A stretch of 45,468 nt of DNA, taken from positions 1 through 45,468 of the forward strand of contig JAFLTA010000020.1 of NCBI GenBank assembly GCA_022510685.1, given 5' to 3'. The DNA is from Lachnospiraceae bacterium. Lineage in GTDB: Bacteria > Bacillota > Clostridia > Lachnospirales > Lachnospiraceae. Shown one piece after another: positions 23,745-32,993 of the stretch; position 1 is the first letter of the stretch, and every line of letters begins with the position of its first letter. A model generated the notes under the pieces. It searched no databases and had not been told where the DNA came from. It saw only the letters and a list, made by a program, of their open reading frames with translations. The position numbers and the translations under genes were made by a program.

Positions 23745-26672
23745 ATGACGCAGGCACATAAAAAAATCGGCAGCAATATTTTAGCTATCACTATCATTGT
23801 AGTGTTAATCATTGCGTCCCTTATATTATTTATGGGAATCAATAACAAACGTATTGTACGGCAAAACGAAAGTTATATTGCAGATGCCACCATGCTTTCT
23901 GCCGACCATGTCAATAACCGTTTCGAATCAAAACTGGACGATATTCAGATGCTTGCCGCTCTGTATGGTGACACCATGACTTCTCCAGAAGTAAACACTG
24001 AAAAAATCCTACAACTCTGTCCGCCAAACTATTTTGACTATCTGGAATTCTTTCCCAGCAGCGGACAAATGACCACAGTAAAGGGCGATACTATCGATAT
24101 CACCGGCAGAGAATCTTTTCAAAATGGAATGCAGGGAAAAACAGGTGTTTGCACTCGTATTGACCCTACACTGACGAATTCAAGACTGTTCGTCTTTTAC
24201 ACACCCATGTATTACAACGGCGAAATTATTGGTGTTCTTAGCGGATTGTATGATGCCAAAGGTATGCAAGGCATCATCTCCAATGAATTTTTCGGTGTAA
24301 CCGCAAAAAGCTATCTCTGTACCGGTGACGGAACGGTAATGACTTCCAATGGTGACGATACCCCACCGGACAATATCTTGGAAGCCGCAAAGCAGTCCGA
24401 ACAGTTTTTCGGCAAAACGGATGAAATCTTTTTCCGGTCATTTAAAAACCATGAATCCCTATCCTTTAATTATAAGAACGGTCCCAATATTGAAAGTGCT
24501 TGTATAGTCGCATTAGACTATCACGACTGGGTTCTGGTACAAAGCTTTCCGGCACAGATTACAGCCGGTATGCGCCAAAGAGCAGACCGTGCCGGCGTTA
24601 TTTTAGTATTCTGTATCATCTTTGCTTTTCTCATTTATATTGTTTTCCTTCTGATTCGGAAGAGACAAAACGAAATGAGCCTGATTAAGATTAATAAGGA
24701 AAACCTTAATATTATAGAAAGTGCTACTGCCATTTTTAGTCGTTTCGCAGTTGTGGACGTGAAGGAAGATTCTTATTACTACGTAGCGAAAACAGATGGT
24801 ATGCCACCTGAGGGAAAGTATACCGAACTCATTGAATATGTGAGCCAATTTTATATCAATGAAGATGGTTACGTTCCCATGGTCGAGGTTGTTGCCCCTG
24901 CACATATCCAGGAGCATTTGACAGAGGACCGTGACTATCTCCAGTACGAATACCACATTAACCGCGGAGAAGACAAATGGGAAAACCTATCCCTCATATG
25001 CTTAAAACGGGAAAATGGAAAACCGATATCTTTTCTTTACGCTGTTCAGGATATCACAGAGCGCAAAAACAGGGAAATTGAAAGCAGAATTGCATTAGAA
25101 AATGCTTTTGATGCCGCAAAGGCAGCCAACAATGCCAAGAGCGAATTTCTTTCCAGAATGTCCCATGATATCCGCACTCCTATGAATGCTGTTATGGGTA
25201 TGACTGCCGTAGCTGAGATGCACATTGATGACAGGGAGCGTCTCGAGGACTGTCTCCATAAAATCAACACTTCCAGCCGTCATCTGCTGGCTCTCATTAA
25301 CGATGTTCTCGATATGTCCAAAATTGAAAGCGGCAAGGTGACCCTCTCCGAAGAGCCATTCAACATGGCTGAAATGATAGAAGGCATCTTTACGATTATG
25401 CAGCCACAGATTAAGGCAAAAAATCAGATAATAACCATGAGAACCTCTGGTATCGTTCACGAGGACGTAATTGGTGATACTCTCCGACTGAGACAGGTGT
25501 TCGTCAATATCATGGGCAATGCCGTAAAATTCACACCGGAAGAAGGAAGACTCTCCCTGGATATCCGCGAAGTGGATTCACGTATACCAGGTAAGGCATG
25601 CTACGAGTTTATTTTTGCCGATACGGGCATGGGCATGGAACAGGCGTTTATTGATAAAATTTTTGAGCCATTCGCGCGTTCGAAAGGCTCCGATTCCCAA
25701 AAGATAGAAGGCAGTGGATTAGGCATGGCTATTGCCAATAACATTGTAAACATGATGGACGGAAAAATAAAAGTAGAGAGCAAACTAGGGGAGGGCTCAA
25801 CATTTACTGTCCGCCTCCACCTTACCATACAGGACTTGGATGAAGCTGATGAGCTGAACCTTGAAAGTTTGAAAATTCTTGTTGCCGATGACGACAAATT
25901 CGCTGCGGAAACAACCAAAGAAATTCTGGACAGTATGGGTATGGATGCCACCTGTGTATATGGGGGTGAGGAAGCCATCGACGAAGTCCTTCGTCAACAT
26001 GAAAAAGGGGAGGATTATGCTGCTGCAATACTTGACTGGAAAATGCCAAATGTAGATGGTGTTCAGGCAACTGCTGAAATTCGACAGAAAGTAGGTGAAT
26101 CCGTTCCGATTGTGATTCTTTCTGCCTACGACTGGACTGACATTGAACAGGAAGCCAAGGATATTGGCGTCAATGCATTTATTGCCAAACCATTATTCCG
26201 TTCCCGACTCCTTTATGTTATCAAATCTCTGGTGGCTCCGGATGAACAACCGGAAGAAGCGGAAACTAAGGATTTTGACGAGAACAAATACAGCGGCAAA
26301 CGGATTCTTCTGGTAGACGATATCGAGTTAAACCGGGAAATCGCCAGTGAATTGCTCACAATGAACGGCATACAGGTAGAGGAGGCATTCGATGGTCAAA
26401 TGGCAGTTGATATGCTTACTGAAAAGTCCGAAAACTATTACGACCTCGTCTTTATGGATATTCAGATGCCAAAACTGAACGGATACGAAGCCACAAAGAC
26501 AATCCGGGCATCTGAAAGAGAAGATTTGAAAACAATACCGATTGTGGCTATGAGTGCCGATGCCTTTTCTGATGATGTATATAAATCAAAAGAATCCGGC
26601 ATGAATGACCATATTTCAAAGCCTATAGATATCCAAAAACTTTCCGATACGTTGGAGAACTGGTTGCGGTAG
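23745..26672 (+). CDS. Hybrid sensor histidine kinase with extracellular sensor and two receiver domains
   Basis: A 975-aa membrane kinase. Membrane segment 1 (about 10-32), an extracellular double-Cache-like sensor (about 35-283), membrane segment 2 (about 285-308), a PAS-like region (about 325-450), HisKA with SRMSHDIRTPMN (phospho-His474), and a HATPase with NIMGNAVKFTPEEG and GSGLGMAI follow in order. Receiver 1 (about 711-830) has Asp764 in LDWKMPNVDG; receiver 2 (about 850-970) has Asp905 in FMDIQMPKLNGYE, and its Lys is in SKPID. No output domain is attached, so the signal must leave through an HPt protein; one is encoded at 7818-8168 (link inferred). The start at 23745 follows AAGGAG. 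A terminator follows the gene. Confidence 0.93.
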   Translation: MTQAHKKIGSNILAITIIVVLIIASLILFMGINNKRIVRQNESYIADATMLSADHVNNRFESKLDDIQMLAALYGDTMTSPEVNTEKILQLCPPNYFDYLEFFPSSGQMTTVKGDTIDITGRESFQNGMQGKTGVCTRIDPTLTNSRLFVFYTPMYYNGEIIGVLSGLYDAKGMQGIISNEFFGVTAKSYLCTGDGTVMTSNGDDTPPDNILEAAKQSEQFFGKTDEIFFRSFKNHESLSFNYKNGPNIESACIVALDYHDWVLVQSFPAQITAGMRQRADRAGVILVFCIIFAFLIYIVFLLIRKRQNEMSLIKINKENLNIIESATAIFSRFAVVDVKEDSYYYVAKTDGMPPEGKYTELIEYVSQFYINEDGYVPMVEVVAPAHIQEHLTEDRDYLQYEYHINRGEDKWENLSLICLKRENGKPISFLYAVQDITERKNREIESRIALENAFDAAKAANNAKSEFLSRMSHDIRTPMNAVMGMTAVAEMHIDDRERLEDCLHKINTSSRHLLALINDVLDMSKIESGKVTLSEEPFNMAEMIEGIFTIMQPQIKAKNQIITMRTSGIVHEDVIGDTLRLRQVFVNIMGNAVKFTPEEGRLSLDIREVDSRIPGKACYEFIFADTGMGMEQAFIDKIFEPFARSKGSDSQKIEGSGLGMAIANNIVNMMDGKIKVESKLGEGSTFTVRLHLTIQDLDEADELNLESLKILVADDDKFAAETTKEILDSMGMDATCVYGGEEAIDEVLRQHEKGEDYAAAILDWKMPNVDGVQATAEIRQKVGESVPIVILSAYDWTDIEQEAKDIGVNAFIAKPLFRSRLLYVIKSLVAPDEQPEEAETKDFDENKYSGKRILLVDDIELNREIASELLTMNGIQVEEAFDGQMAVDMLTEKSENYYDLVFMDIQMPKLNGYEATKTIRASEREDLKTIPIVAMSADAFSDDVYKSKESGMNDHISKPIDIQKLSDTLENWLR

Positions 26673-26710
26673 TGAACATTCGCATTCTCATACCACTCTA
26701 TATGTAATCC

Positions 26711-26735
26711 ATGCCGCTGACAAAGTCAGCGGCAT
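26711..26735. terminator. Bidirectional intrinsic terminator after the hybrid kinase
   Basis: A perfect 11-bp stem (ATGCCGCTGAC, 26711-26721; complement 26725-26735) with a 3-base loop, followed by ATTTT on the plus strand. Its right arm is also the last codons (KICR and stop) of the convergent membrane-protein gene. Confidence 0.85.
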
Positions 26736-28282
26736 ATTTTCATACTATTTTTTATACAAGCAATACCCCACACAGCACACAACAACATAACGGAAATATA
26801 GTTGGAGAAATATCGTCCTGAAGACTCCCACATCATTAAAAACATCCAAAGACCAACGAAGGCTAATAATGGGGCCACCTTGTCAGAGTCCCTCTCCGGC
26901 AAAACCCATTTTTTATTCCTGCGGTACTTCATGAGATTACCCACACCCGCTGCGAACATTAACATATAAATCAAGATAAAAACTCCTTGACAAAGCGTCC
27001 GGTAATTTCCGTATTCTGGACTTTCATACAGAATAAAATCGTGTAATACATTTCTATTCACCGGTTCGTTATTCAGGAAATCGGATATCGCATACGTACC
27101 ATCTCCCAGAGAAACCACTGTTTTATGTTTCAAAAAATCCATATATCCGGATAACCCCATCTCGGAATATCGTTTCCGAATTTCCTCCTTGATTGCTTCA
27201 TTCCGCACCTCAGGATCGGAAAACGAACGGGAAAATTCATAATCCTCCGAGTTATATCTCCCATCTCCACGCGCTCCCATCATAATCCAATGATATACAG
27301 GTGTGTTCATTATCCGCGCCTGCTCCTTATCCAATAATTCAGGATAAAAGACACTATTGACTATTCCCAAAACCATAGCTATCACTACCACATGTATCAC
27401 AGCTATAGAAATGATATTTTTGACATTTGCTTTTAAAATCATCTCAATCATGACGGCAATCACCATAATCAGCACTGTGAATTTAATCTCCATACCGATA
27501 CCTGCCACCAATGCCATTCCCACATAAATTCTAAATCGTTTTTTTCGGGAAGTCATATCTTCCGAATAAAGATAAAGCAAGTAATACAATACCGGTGCTG
27601 CCATTGACATCACATCGGAATAAAAAGCGGCTGCCGAAAAATAAAGAGGAAAACAAAACGCCGTGAGCATCATGGCAAGAATCGCATATTCTACACCCAG
27701 TTGTATACGACAAACCATAAAAAGAGAAAACATCATGATAGTCAATGATGAAGCCCCCAGAATGACTCCTATCAGAAAATAGTCTGTAATCCCCAAAGAC
27801 TTACCCAAAGAAAAAAATACTCTTAAGAATGTCAAAAGACCTATGTTGTTGGGAAAATAATGAAAATACTCCCGATAGTTCTCAATGGCACCTGTCTCCA
27901 TCCACTCGATAGCACCGTCATATACAGCACTCATATCAAATACCGGAGTAAAGCGCAACCTGATACCAAAAGTAACTTCCAATATAAACATTACCAATAA
28001 ATACCCACCTAAAACAAAGGGAAAATATCGTTCCACGCTCTCTTTACGCGGAGCGACCAACCGATATGCCATCTCCAACACAAACAATACGATTCCACCA
28101 ATTGCCAAAAGCAGGAACTTGTTATAATCATAAGAATTGTTATGGAAAAACACCTGAATCAGTACAAATGTAATGCACAAAAGAAATAAAACATTACAGA
28201 CTAAAATCGCACACTGCCTAATCATGACGGCTGACTCCGCTTTCATCCCACCTTTAAGCTTTGCTTTTATTTGAACAATCAT
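26726..28282 (-). CDS. Multi-pass membrane protein, GT-C-type glycosyltransferase-like
   Basis: A 518-aa protein with about ten to twelve hydrophobic segments. After the second or third segment comes an outer loop with FDMSAVYDGAIEWMETG and YFHYFPNNIGLLTFLR, a pattern typical of GT-C enzymes that move sugars from polyprenyl-phosphate donors (acidic residue near the first loop). A large soluble loop (about 335-440) lies toward the C-terminus. I infer a lipid-linked sugar transferase or related polymer enzyme; the donor is unknown. The start at 28282 has GAGGGG upstream. The next upstream gene is the formate/nitrite transporter, 33 bp away, so both may share a transcript. Confidence 0.7.
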   Translation of the reverse strand: MIVQIKAKLKGGMKAESAVMIRQCAILVCNVLFLLCITFVLIQVFFHNNSYDYNKFLLLAIGGIVLFVLEMAYRLVAPRKESVERYFPFVLGGYLLVMFILEVTFGIRLRFTPVFDMSAVYDGAIEWMETGAIENYREYFHYFPNNIGLLTFLRVFFSLGKSLGITDYFLIGVILGASSLTIMMFSLFMVCRIQLGVEYAILAMMLTAFCFPLYFSAAAFYSDVMSMAAPVLYYLLYLYSEDMTSRKKRFRIYVGMALVAGIGMEIKFTVLIMVIAVMIEMILKANVKNIISIAVIHVVVIAMVLGIVNSVFYPELLDKEQARIMNTPVYHWIMMGARGDGRYNSEDYEFSRSFSDPEVRNEAIKEEIRKRYSEMGLSGYMDFLKHKTVVSLGDGTYAISDFLNNEPVNRNVLHDFILYESPEYGNYRTLCQGVFILIYMLMFAAGVGNLMKYRRNKKWVLPERDSDKVAPLLAFVGLWMFLMMWESSGRYFSNYISVMLLCAVWGIACIKNSMKICR

Positions 28283-28315
28283 TGTAATACCCCTCTTTTG
28301 CACAGAATCTTAAAG

Positions 28316-29113
28316 TTATTGTTTTTCCTTCCCATGATTCAGATACAAAAAGCCATATCCCAAACCCACAATGCATGCTCCACCTATCATATTTCCAATT
28401 GTCACCGGAATCAGATTGTGTAACAAAAAACCGGACCATGTAAGAGAATCCGCCCCGATATTGTATTCCCCTGAGACAAAGAACCCTGCGGGGATGAAGA
28501 ACATATTTGCCACGCTATGTTCAAAACCCGATAGCACAAACATCAGAATCGGCAAATATAATCCCAGTATTTTCCCTGCCACCTCTTCTGCCGACAAAGA
28601 AACCAATACGGCAATACAAACCAGCATATTGCATAAAATCCCCTTGAACAGCGCATCCGAAAAAGACAGTGAGACTTTATTTTGCGCAACTGTTACAGCG
28701 GTCTGTGCCAGTTTGCCCCCAAAGAGAGAATACGCGTGACCATATGTCACTAAAACTGCAACAAAAATACTCCCGACAAAATTTCCAAGATATGCAATTA
28801 CCCAATTTTTAAGCATTGCCTTTACCGTGATCTTTTTATCCAATACCGAAATGACCATCAGATTGTTTCCCGTAAACAGTTCAGCACCTGTCATGACAAC
28901 CAAAAAAAGTCCAATGGGAAAAACAAACGCACTGATAAACCTTGAAAAGGATTCACCTCCGGCGTCCACTAATGCCACCTGGCTCCCAAAAGCTCCAATG
29001 GCTATAAACATACCTGCAAAGACCGCCAAAACAAAGGTTTTCATGGCAGAAAACTTCGTTTTGGCGGCACCTGCCTCTGAGTATGTTTTTGCAATGTGTG
29101 ATGGTATGTACAT
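28316..29113 (-). CDS. Formate/nitrite transporter family channel
   Basis: A 265-aa channel of the FocA/NirC family with six membrane segments. The signatures GAELFTGNNLMV and KGILCNMLVCIAVL are present, and the central His lies in SGFEHSVANMFFIPAGFF. Formate or nitrite export and uptake in an anaerobe is the usual role; the anion cannot be told apart here. The start at 29113 is favoured over 29119 because AGAGGTA is then eight bases upstream. The gene lies between the MCP gene upstream and the GT-C-like gene downstream, all on the minus strand. Confidence 0.93.
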   Translation of the reverse strand: MYIPSHIAKTYSEAGAAKTKFSAMKTFVLAVFAGMFIAIGAFGSQVALVDAGGESFSRFISAFVFPIGLFLVVMTGAELFTGNNLMVISVLDKKITVKAMLKNWVIAYLGNFVGSIFVAVLVTYGHAYSLFGGKLAQTAVTVAQNKVSLSFSDALFKGILCNMLVCIAVLVSLSAEEVAGKILGLYLPILMFVLSGFEHSVANMFFIPAGFFVSGEYNIGADSLTWSGFLLHNLIPVTIGNMIGGACIVGLGYGFLYLNHGKEKQ

Positions 29114-29176
29114 ATGCATTACCTCTATCTGATGATACCGGAGGCAATAGCCCCGGTATCATCTCATAATGAATGA

Positions 29177-30916
29177 TTAAAACTTCACAAATCGGTCTGC
29201 TTCCTCTGTAAGGGCTCCTGCAACCTGCTTGTTATCGTCCATTGCATTGGCAATCTCACCGATACCCTTAACCAGATCTGAAGTATTAGCAGCCACATTC
29301 GTAGTGCTGGTGGTACTCTCATCCACAGACATATTGATACCGTTAATGGATTCCATGATGCTCTCCATGGACTGTTTCAAATTGATAGACATATCATTGA
29401 AACGGGTAACAATCTCATTGACATGGACTGCATCATCATTATACTGCTTACCGGCGTTTACAAAGCCCTCGTAATCCAGGACAATCGTTTCATTTATGTA
29501 ATCCACCAGAGAATTTGCACTCTTGATCAATTCATTAACAGCCTCCACTACCATATTGTTAATGGTTTGGATATTGTTTGCAGCCTCCCTGCTGGATTCT
29601 GCCAACTGACTGATCTCCCCGGCAACTACCGCAAATCCGCGACCGGCTTCACCTGCTCTTGCAGCCTCAATGGATGCATTCAGTGACAACAGGTTTGTTT
29701 GACTGGAAATACTCAAAATCTCATCTGTCAGATCATTGACACGGTCAACACTCTTACTGCGCTCAATCGCCTGCTTCAACTGACCGATGATATCATTTAC
29801 CACATCACTGGTACTCTGTTTATTTGCAACCGCATTTTTCTCCAGGTCTTCTGCACGTTTCTTCATGTCTACTGCATAATCGTACAGACCCTGAGACTCA
29901 TCTGATAATTCTATAATATTTTCATCTACATTGCCGGCATTATCCTTAATGCTTGTCAGCGAAGCGGATATACCCTTCATGGCTGTAGACAATTCCTCCA
30001 TTACAGAAGAAATGTCGTTAGAATTGTTGTTTGCCATGGATACTTTATCAGACACCAGCTTCACGATAGAGCCAAGCTGACCGGAACTGGAGTTAATCTG
30101 ACCCATAATACCCTGTAATGTCTCAATAAAGCTGTTAATACCACTTGCCAAAGTACCGATTTCATCTGTACAGAAGCACTGTACACGCTTGGTCAGGTCA
30201 CCCTCACCCGCATCAATGCTGGCAATAACGTCACGCAACTGCTTGTTTATGTTAATCAGACGTTTTACACACCACTTCCAGCTTACCCATACTACAAAGA
30301 CAAGAACTAACATGCCTGCAATAAAGATGATGAGAATGCTAAGTCTTACACTCTTATAGACATCGTCCTGACGAACTACAGCCTTTTCCATATCCGCTTC
30401 ATTCATCTCGGTCATAGTGTTCAACACTGCAGTAAGCGCCGTACCCGCCTGTTTCAAGTCGTTATTGGCTAATGCCGTTGCTGATTCTTTATCTCCTTCG
30501 GCACTGTACTTCAAAATAGCATCATAAATAACCAGATAGTCTGTATAGCTTGACTTAAACTGCTCCAGGCTCTCCCGTGCTTCGTCGGAATCCACCAGTT
30601 TTTCGTACTCGTCACATGCAGCGGAAATGGTCGCTTTCAGAGAAGCCGCCTCATCCTCCAGATTTTGCCGCAATTCTTTCGTATCCGCTATGATATGTGC
30701 AAATGCCACGCGCCTCAACGTCTGATATGAAGAATTCGTTTCACCCAGTTTTTCGATTTTCATCGCATAGTTGTCAGAGATGTCCCTACTGGTGCTCATA
30801 ATCTCTGCTGTGCTCCAAAGACTCATAATCCCCATGACAAACATCAGAATACCCAGAAGTCCTACCGGAATCAGAATCTTGTATCTGATACTTAAATCTT
30901 TTAGTTTTTGTGTCAT
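29177..30916 (-). CDS. Methyl-accepting chemotaxis protein
   Basis: A 579-aa chemoreceptor: membrane segment (about 8-30), an extracellular four-helix-bundle sensor (about 32-180), a second segment (about 183-205), HAMP (about 207-260), and a cytoplasmic signalling domain. The hairpin tip reads [31 protein letters not shown], split here as [19 protein letters not shown] and ISQLAESS; the usual VADEI is VAGEI. No che or flagellar gene is in the window, so it may feed a distant array or a non-flagellar output. The start at 30916 has AGGTGGG eight bases upstream. A promoter lies at 30992-31018. Confidence 0.94.
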   Translation of the reverse strand: MTQKLKDLSIRYKILIPVGLLGILMFVMGIMSLWSTAEIMSTSRDISDNYAMKIEKLGETNSSYQTLRRVAFAHIIADTKELRQNLEDEAASLKATISAACDEYEKLVDSDEARESLEQFKSSYTDYLVIYDAILKYSAEGDKESATALANNDLKQAGTALTAVLNTMTEMNEADMEKAVVRQDDVYKSVRLSILIIFIAGMLVLVFVVWVSWKWCVKRLININKQLRDVIASIDAGEGDLTKRVQCFCTDEIGTLASGINSFIETLQGIMGQINSSSGQLGSIVKLVSDKVSMANNNSNDISSVMEELSTAMKGISASLTSIKDNAGNVDENIIELSDESQGLYDYAVDMKKRAEDLEKNAVANKQSTSDVVNDIIGQLKQAIERSKSVDRVNDLTDEILSISSQTNLLSLNASIEAARAGEAGRGFAVVAGEISQLAESSREAANNIQTINNMVVEAVNELIKSANSLVDYINETIVLDYEGFVNAGKQYNDDAVHVNEIVTRFNDMSINLKQSMESIMESINGINMSVDESTTSTTNVAANTSDLVKGIGEIANAMDDNKQVAGALTEEADRFVKF

Positions 30917-30991
30917 TGCATAACCCACCTTTCCATAAAATCGTTCTCATTCATTTTACACTGACAAAAAAACAAAATCATCTTTTAATAC

Positions 30992-31018
30992 ATTATAATA
31001 ATCATAGAAAACTGTCAA
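30992..31018 (-). promoter_or_regulatory. Possible promoter for the chemoreceptor gene
   Basis: On the minus strand a perfect TTGACA (31013-31018) is followed after 15 bases by a perfect TATAAT (30992-30997). The spacing is short; TAATGT at 17 bases is an alternative -10. Confidence 0.5.
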
Positions 31019-31110
31019 TTAGAAATTGGACAAAATCTCGTCTTTTTCACTGAGAAGATAATCGTTTTGTTTTTGAATTCGGCTTTGACGTAGCATGATG
31101 GTACAGTCCC

Positions 31111-31125
31111 CGGCTAGAGCAAAAT
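31111..31125 (+). repeat. Short dispersed repeat core, copy C
   Basis: CGGCTAGAGCAAAAT matches the 15-base cores at 10417-10431 and 20002-20016. Flanking bases are not conserved. Confidence 0.4.
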
Positions 31126-31200
31126 ATCAAAAAATGATTGCCATAAATAGAAATATATAGTAAAATTTTCCATGTATTCAGCGTGTCAAGATATGCACAG

Positions 31201-31414
31201 TTGATATGAGTTATCATATAACTATATTTTGTGTTTTTTTTGGGGGGAGACAATTGGAAAGGAGGCTGTTGTTGTATAGGAGATTTCATAATCTGAAAAT
31301 ATGACACGATACTTCTTGCGCACATTTACCTGCGCATTTTGAGAACGAAGTTCTCACAAGATAAACGCTGCTTTTGCGTTTATTATTTAAATATTTCAAG
31401 GAGGAATTGTTTTT
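31201..31414 (+). promoter_or_regulatory. Promoter and long structured leader of the leucine-rich-repeat gene
   Basis: TTGATA (31201-31206), 16 bases, TATATT (31223-31228) is a plausible promoter, giving a leader of about 180 bases. In it lie an AAAGGAGG at 31259 followed by a 10-codon frame starting with TTG, two copies of the palindrome TGCGCA, a hairpin TGAGAAC-GAA-GTTCTCA (31340-31356), and ATAAACGC/GCGTTTAT (31361-31368, 31376-31383) followed by an AT-rich run before the true ribosome binding site AAGGAGG. A leader-controlled gene is possible. No other feature is seen in 30917-31414 besides the MCP promoter and repeat copy C. Confidence 0.45.
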
Positions 31415-32896
31415 ATGAAAAAGTTAACAAAAACACTGGTTATTTTTTCAGTAATGTTAGTTTCAATCTTTTTAATAGGCAGAGTATCATCCGCCAAGGA
31501 AGTGGAAATAAATTCCACCAACTTTCCGGATAAAGCACTGCGTGAAGCATTAACCAATTTAGCAGAATATGGTAAATCTACAATTGAAACAGACGACGTA
31601 ACAGGCTTATATATTTCCAGCTTTGACACTGCTATTGCAGACTTGACGGGATTAGATCTGTTCACAAACCTTAACGAGCTGGCTCTCATTGGATTTAAGG
31701 GAACAACAATCAATCTGAACAACAACAAGTTAAAGATACTGGAAATATACAACACCGGCGGTACAACTCTGAAAATTGAAGTCCCCACTTTAGAAAGTCT
31801 TTTTATCATGGCTTCTGACCCATCAGTTGATAAGCTGTCATCTATAGACATAAGCAAATGTACAAAACTGTCCACTTTATTTGTAGCTTCTAACAAAATT
31901 GCATCTGTAGATTTGAGCAAAAATGTGAAGTTAAAAGTTTTGTCTGTCGTGTCAAGCAAAATCACATCTTTAGACTTAAGCAATAACACAGCCTTAGACA
32001 CTTTGGCATTAAATTGCAGTAACTTAAAGGCGATTGATGTAACAAAACTAGTTAACTTAGTTACCCTGAATCTGCAAAGCAAAAAATTTACATCCATTGA
32101 CGTAAGCAAAAATACAAAACTGAAAAACTTTTCATTGGACAGCAGCAAAAGTGTCAAATCAGTCAACGTAAGCAAAAATACCGGTCTTAAAAATTTGTCT
32201 CTGACAAATATCGGCATTAATAAAGTCGACATCAGCAAAAATTTAAACCTGACCGGATTTGCATGTTATGGTTCAAAAATTACATCCTTAAACCTGACAA
32301 AACATAAAAATTTGAAAGAACTCAACGTGTCAAACACAGGAGTTAAATCATTGAACGTGACGAAAAACACGAAATTATCAAAACTTTATGTGCAAAACAG
32401 CAAATTAAAATCCTTAAACTTAAACAAAAATAAAGGATTAAAATATCTTAATGTTTCAAAGACAAAAATAACAAAAATCAATGTAACTAAGCTTACTAAA
32501 CTGCTGGAATTTAATGCAGCAAACACAGGCATAAAAACATTGAACTTAAAGAAAAACAAAAAATTACTTGCACTTGATGTGTCAAATACAAAACTGAAAT
32601 CATTAAACTTAAAAGCTAATAAAAAACTTACTGATTTAAGTTTTTATGGTTCAAAAATCAAAAAGTTAGATTTAAAAAATTTCAGCTATTTAAATATTCA
32701 TTTCAAAGTGAAGAAAGGCAAATCCATCAACTTAAAACCATTCCTGGGTACGGGTTATACGGGTTATGTATATGAGAAAGGATACGTATCCTATAACAAA
32801 TCAAAAAATACTATAAAAACCAAGAAAAAAGGAAGTTGCAGTGTGGGTCTGAGCAAAGGAAAGAAATCCTACAATATTGCAATAGAAATCGTATAA
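31415..32896 (+). CDS. Secreted Lys-rich leucine-rich-repeat protein
   Basis: A 493-aa protein with an N-terminal signal peptide (KKLTKTLVIFSVMLVSIFLI, cleavage probably after VSSA). From about residue 60 to 425 it is built of 21-residue leucine-rich repeats with the theme LDLSKN-KL--L-V-NSKI-S. The last 65 residues are basic and lack a sorting motif (no LPxTG) or repeat-binding module I can name. The protein is very rich in Lys, Asn and Ser, and its DNA is A-rich compared with its neighbours. Extracellular binding to an anionic surface polymer or a host target is plausible (inference). A hairpin terminator at 32925-32950 separates it from the O-antigen-ligase-like gene. Confidence 0.85.
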   Translation: MKKLTKTLVIFSVMLVSIFLIGRVSSAKEVEINSTNFPDKALREALTNLAEYGKSTIETDDVTGLYISSFDTAIADLTGLDLFTNLNELALIGFKGTTINLNNNKLKILEIYNTGGTTLKIEVPTLESLFIMASDPSVDKLSSIDISKCTKLSTLFVASNKIASVDLSKNVKLKVLSVVSSKITSLDLSNNTALDTLALNCSNLKAIDVTKLVNLVTLNLQSKKFTSIDVSKNTKLKNFSLDSSKSVKSVNVSKNTGLKNLSLTNIGINKVDISKNLNLTGFACYGSKITSLNLTKHKNLKELNVSNTGVKSLNVTKNTKLSKLYVQNSKLKSLNLNKNKGLKYLNVSKTKITKINVTKLTKLLEFNAANTGIKTLNLKKNKKLLALDVSNTKLKSLNLKANKKLTDLSFYGSKIKKLDLKNFSYLNIHFKVKKGKSINLKPFLGTGYTGYVYEKGYVSYNKSKNTIKTKKKGSCSVGLSKGKKSYNIAIEIV

Positions 32897-32924
32897 TATA
32901 CTGATTTCTTATATCCATAATCAG

Positions 32925-32950
32925 CCGCCAGAATATTCGTATTCTGGCGG
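32925..32950 (+). terminator. Intrinsic terminator after the leucine-rich-repeat gene
   Basis: A perfect 11-bp stem (CCGCCAGAATA / TATTCTGGCGG) closing a TTCG tetraloop, followed by TTGTCTT. It starts 28 bp past the stop codon. Confidence 0.85.
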
Positions 32951-32993
32951 TTGTCTTACTGAAATCAAGACATTAACTTTGAGAGGAAAAAAT

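Noticed and set aside
29177-30916. Part of a chemotaxis or flagellar operon around the MCP and DUF342 genes
   Set aside because: No che, fli or flg gene is present in the window, so I do not claim a flagellar link for either.
31047-31325. 92-codon minus-strand frame upstream of the leucine-rich-repeat gene
   Set aside because: No ribosome binding site, random-looking composition, and it crosses the promoter and leader of the opposite gene.
31201-31414. c-di-GMP riboswitch upstream of the surface-protein gene
   Set aside because: Attractive because of the many GGDEF genes, but I could not find the conserved GEMM-type core (such as CACGCACAGGGCAAACC) here or elsewhere in the window.
31396-32238. 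280-codon open frame on the minus strand within the leucine-rich-repeat gene
   Set aside because: It is the antisense shadow of the repeats: the product is a repetitive Leu/Ser-rich sequence with no start signal, while the plus strand has signal peptide, repeats and AAGGAGG.
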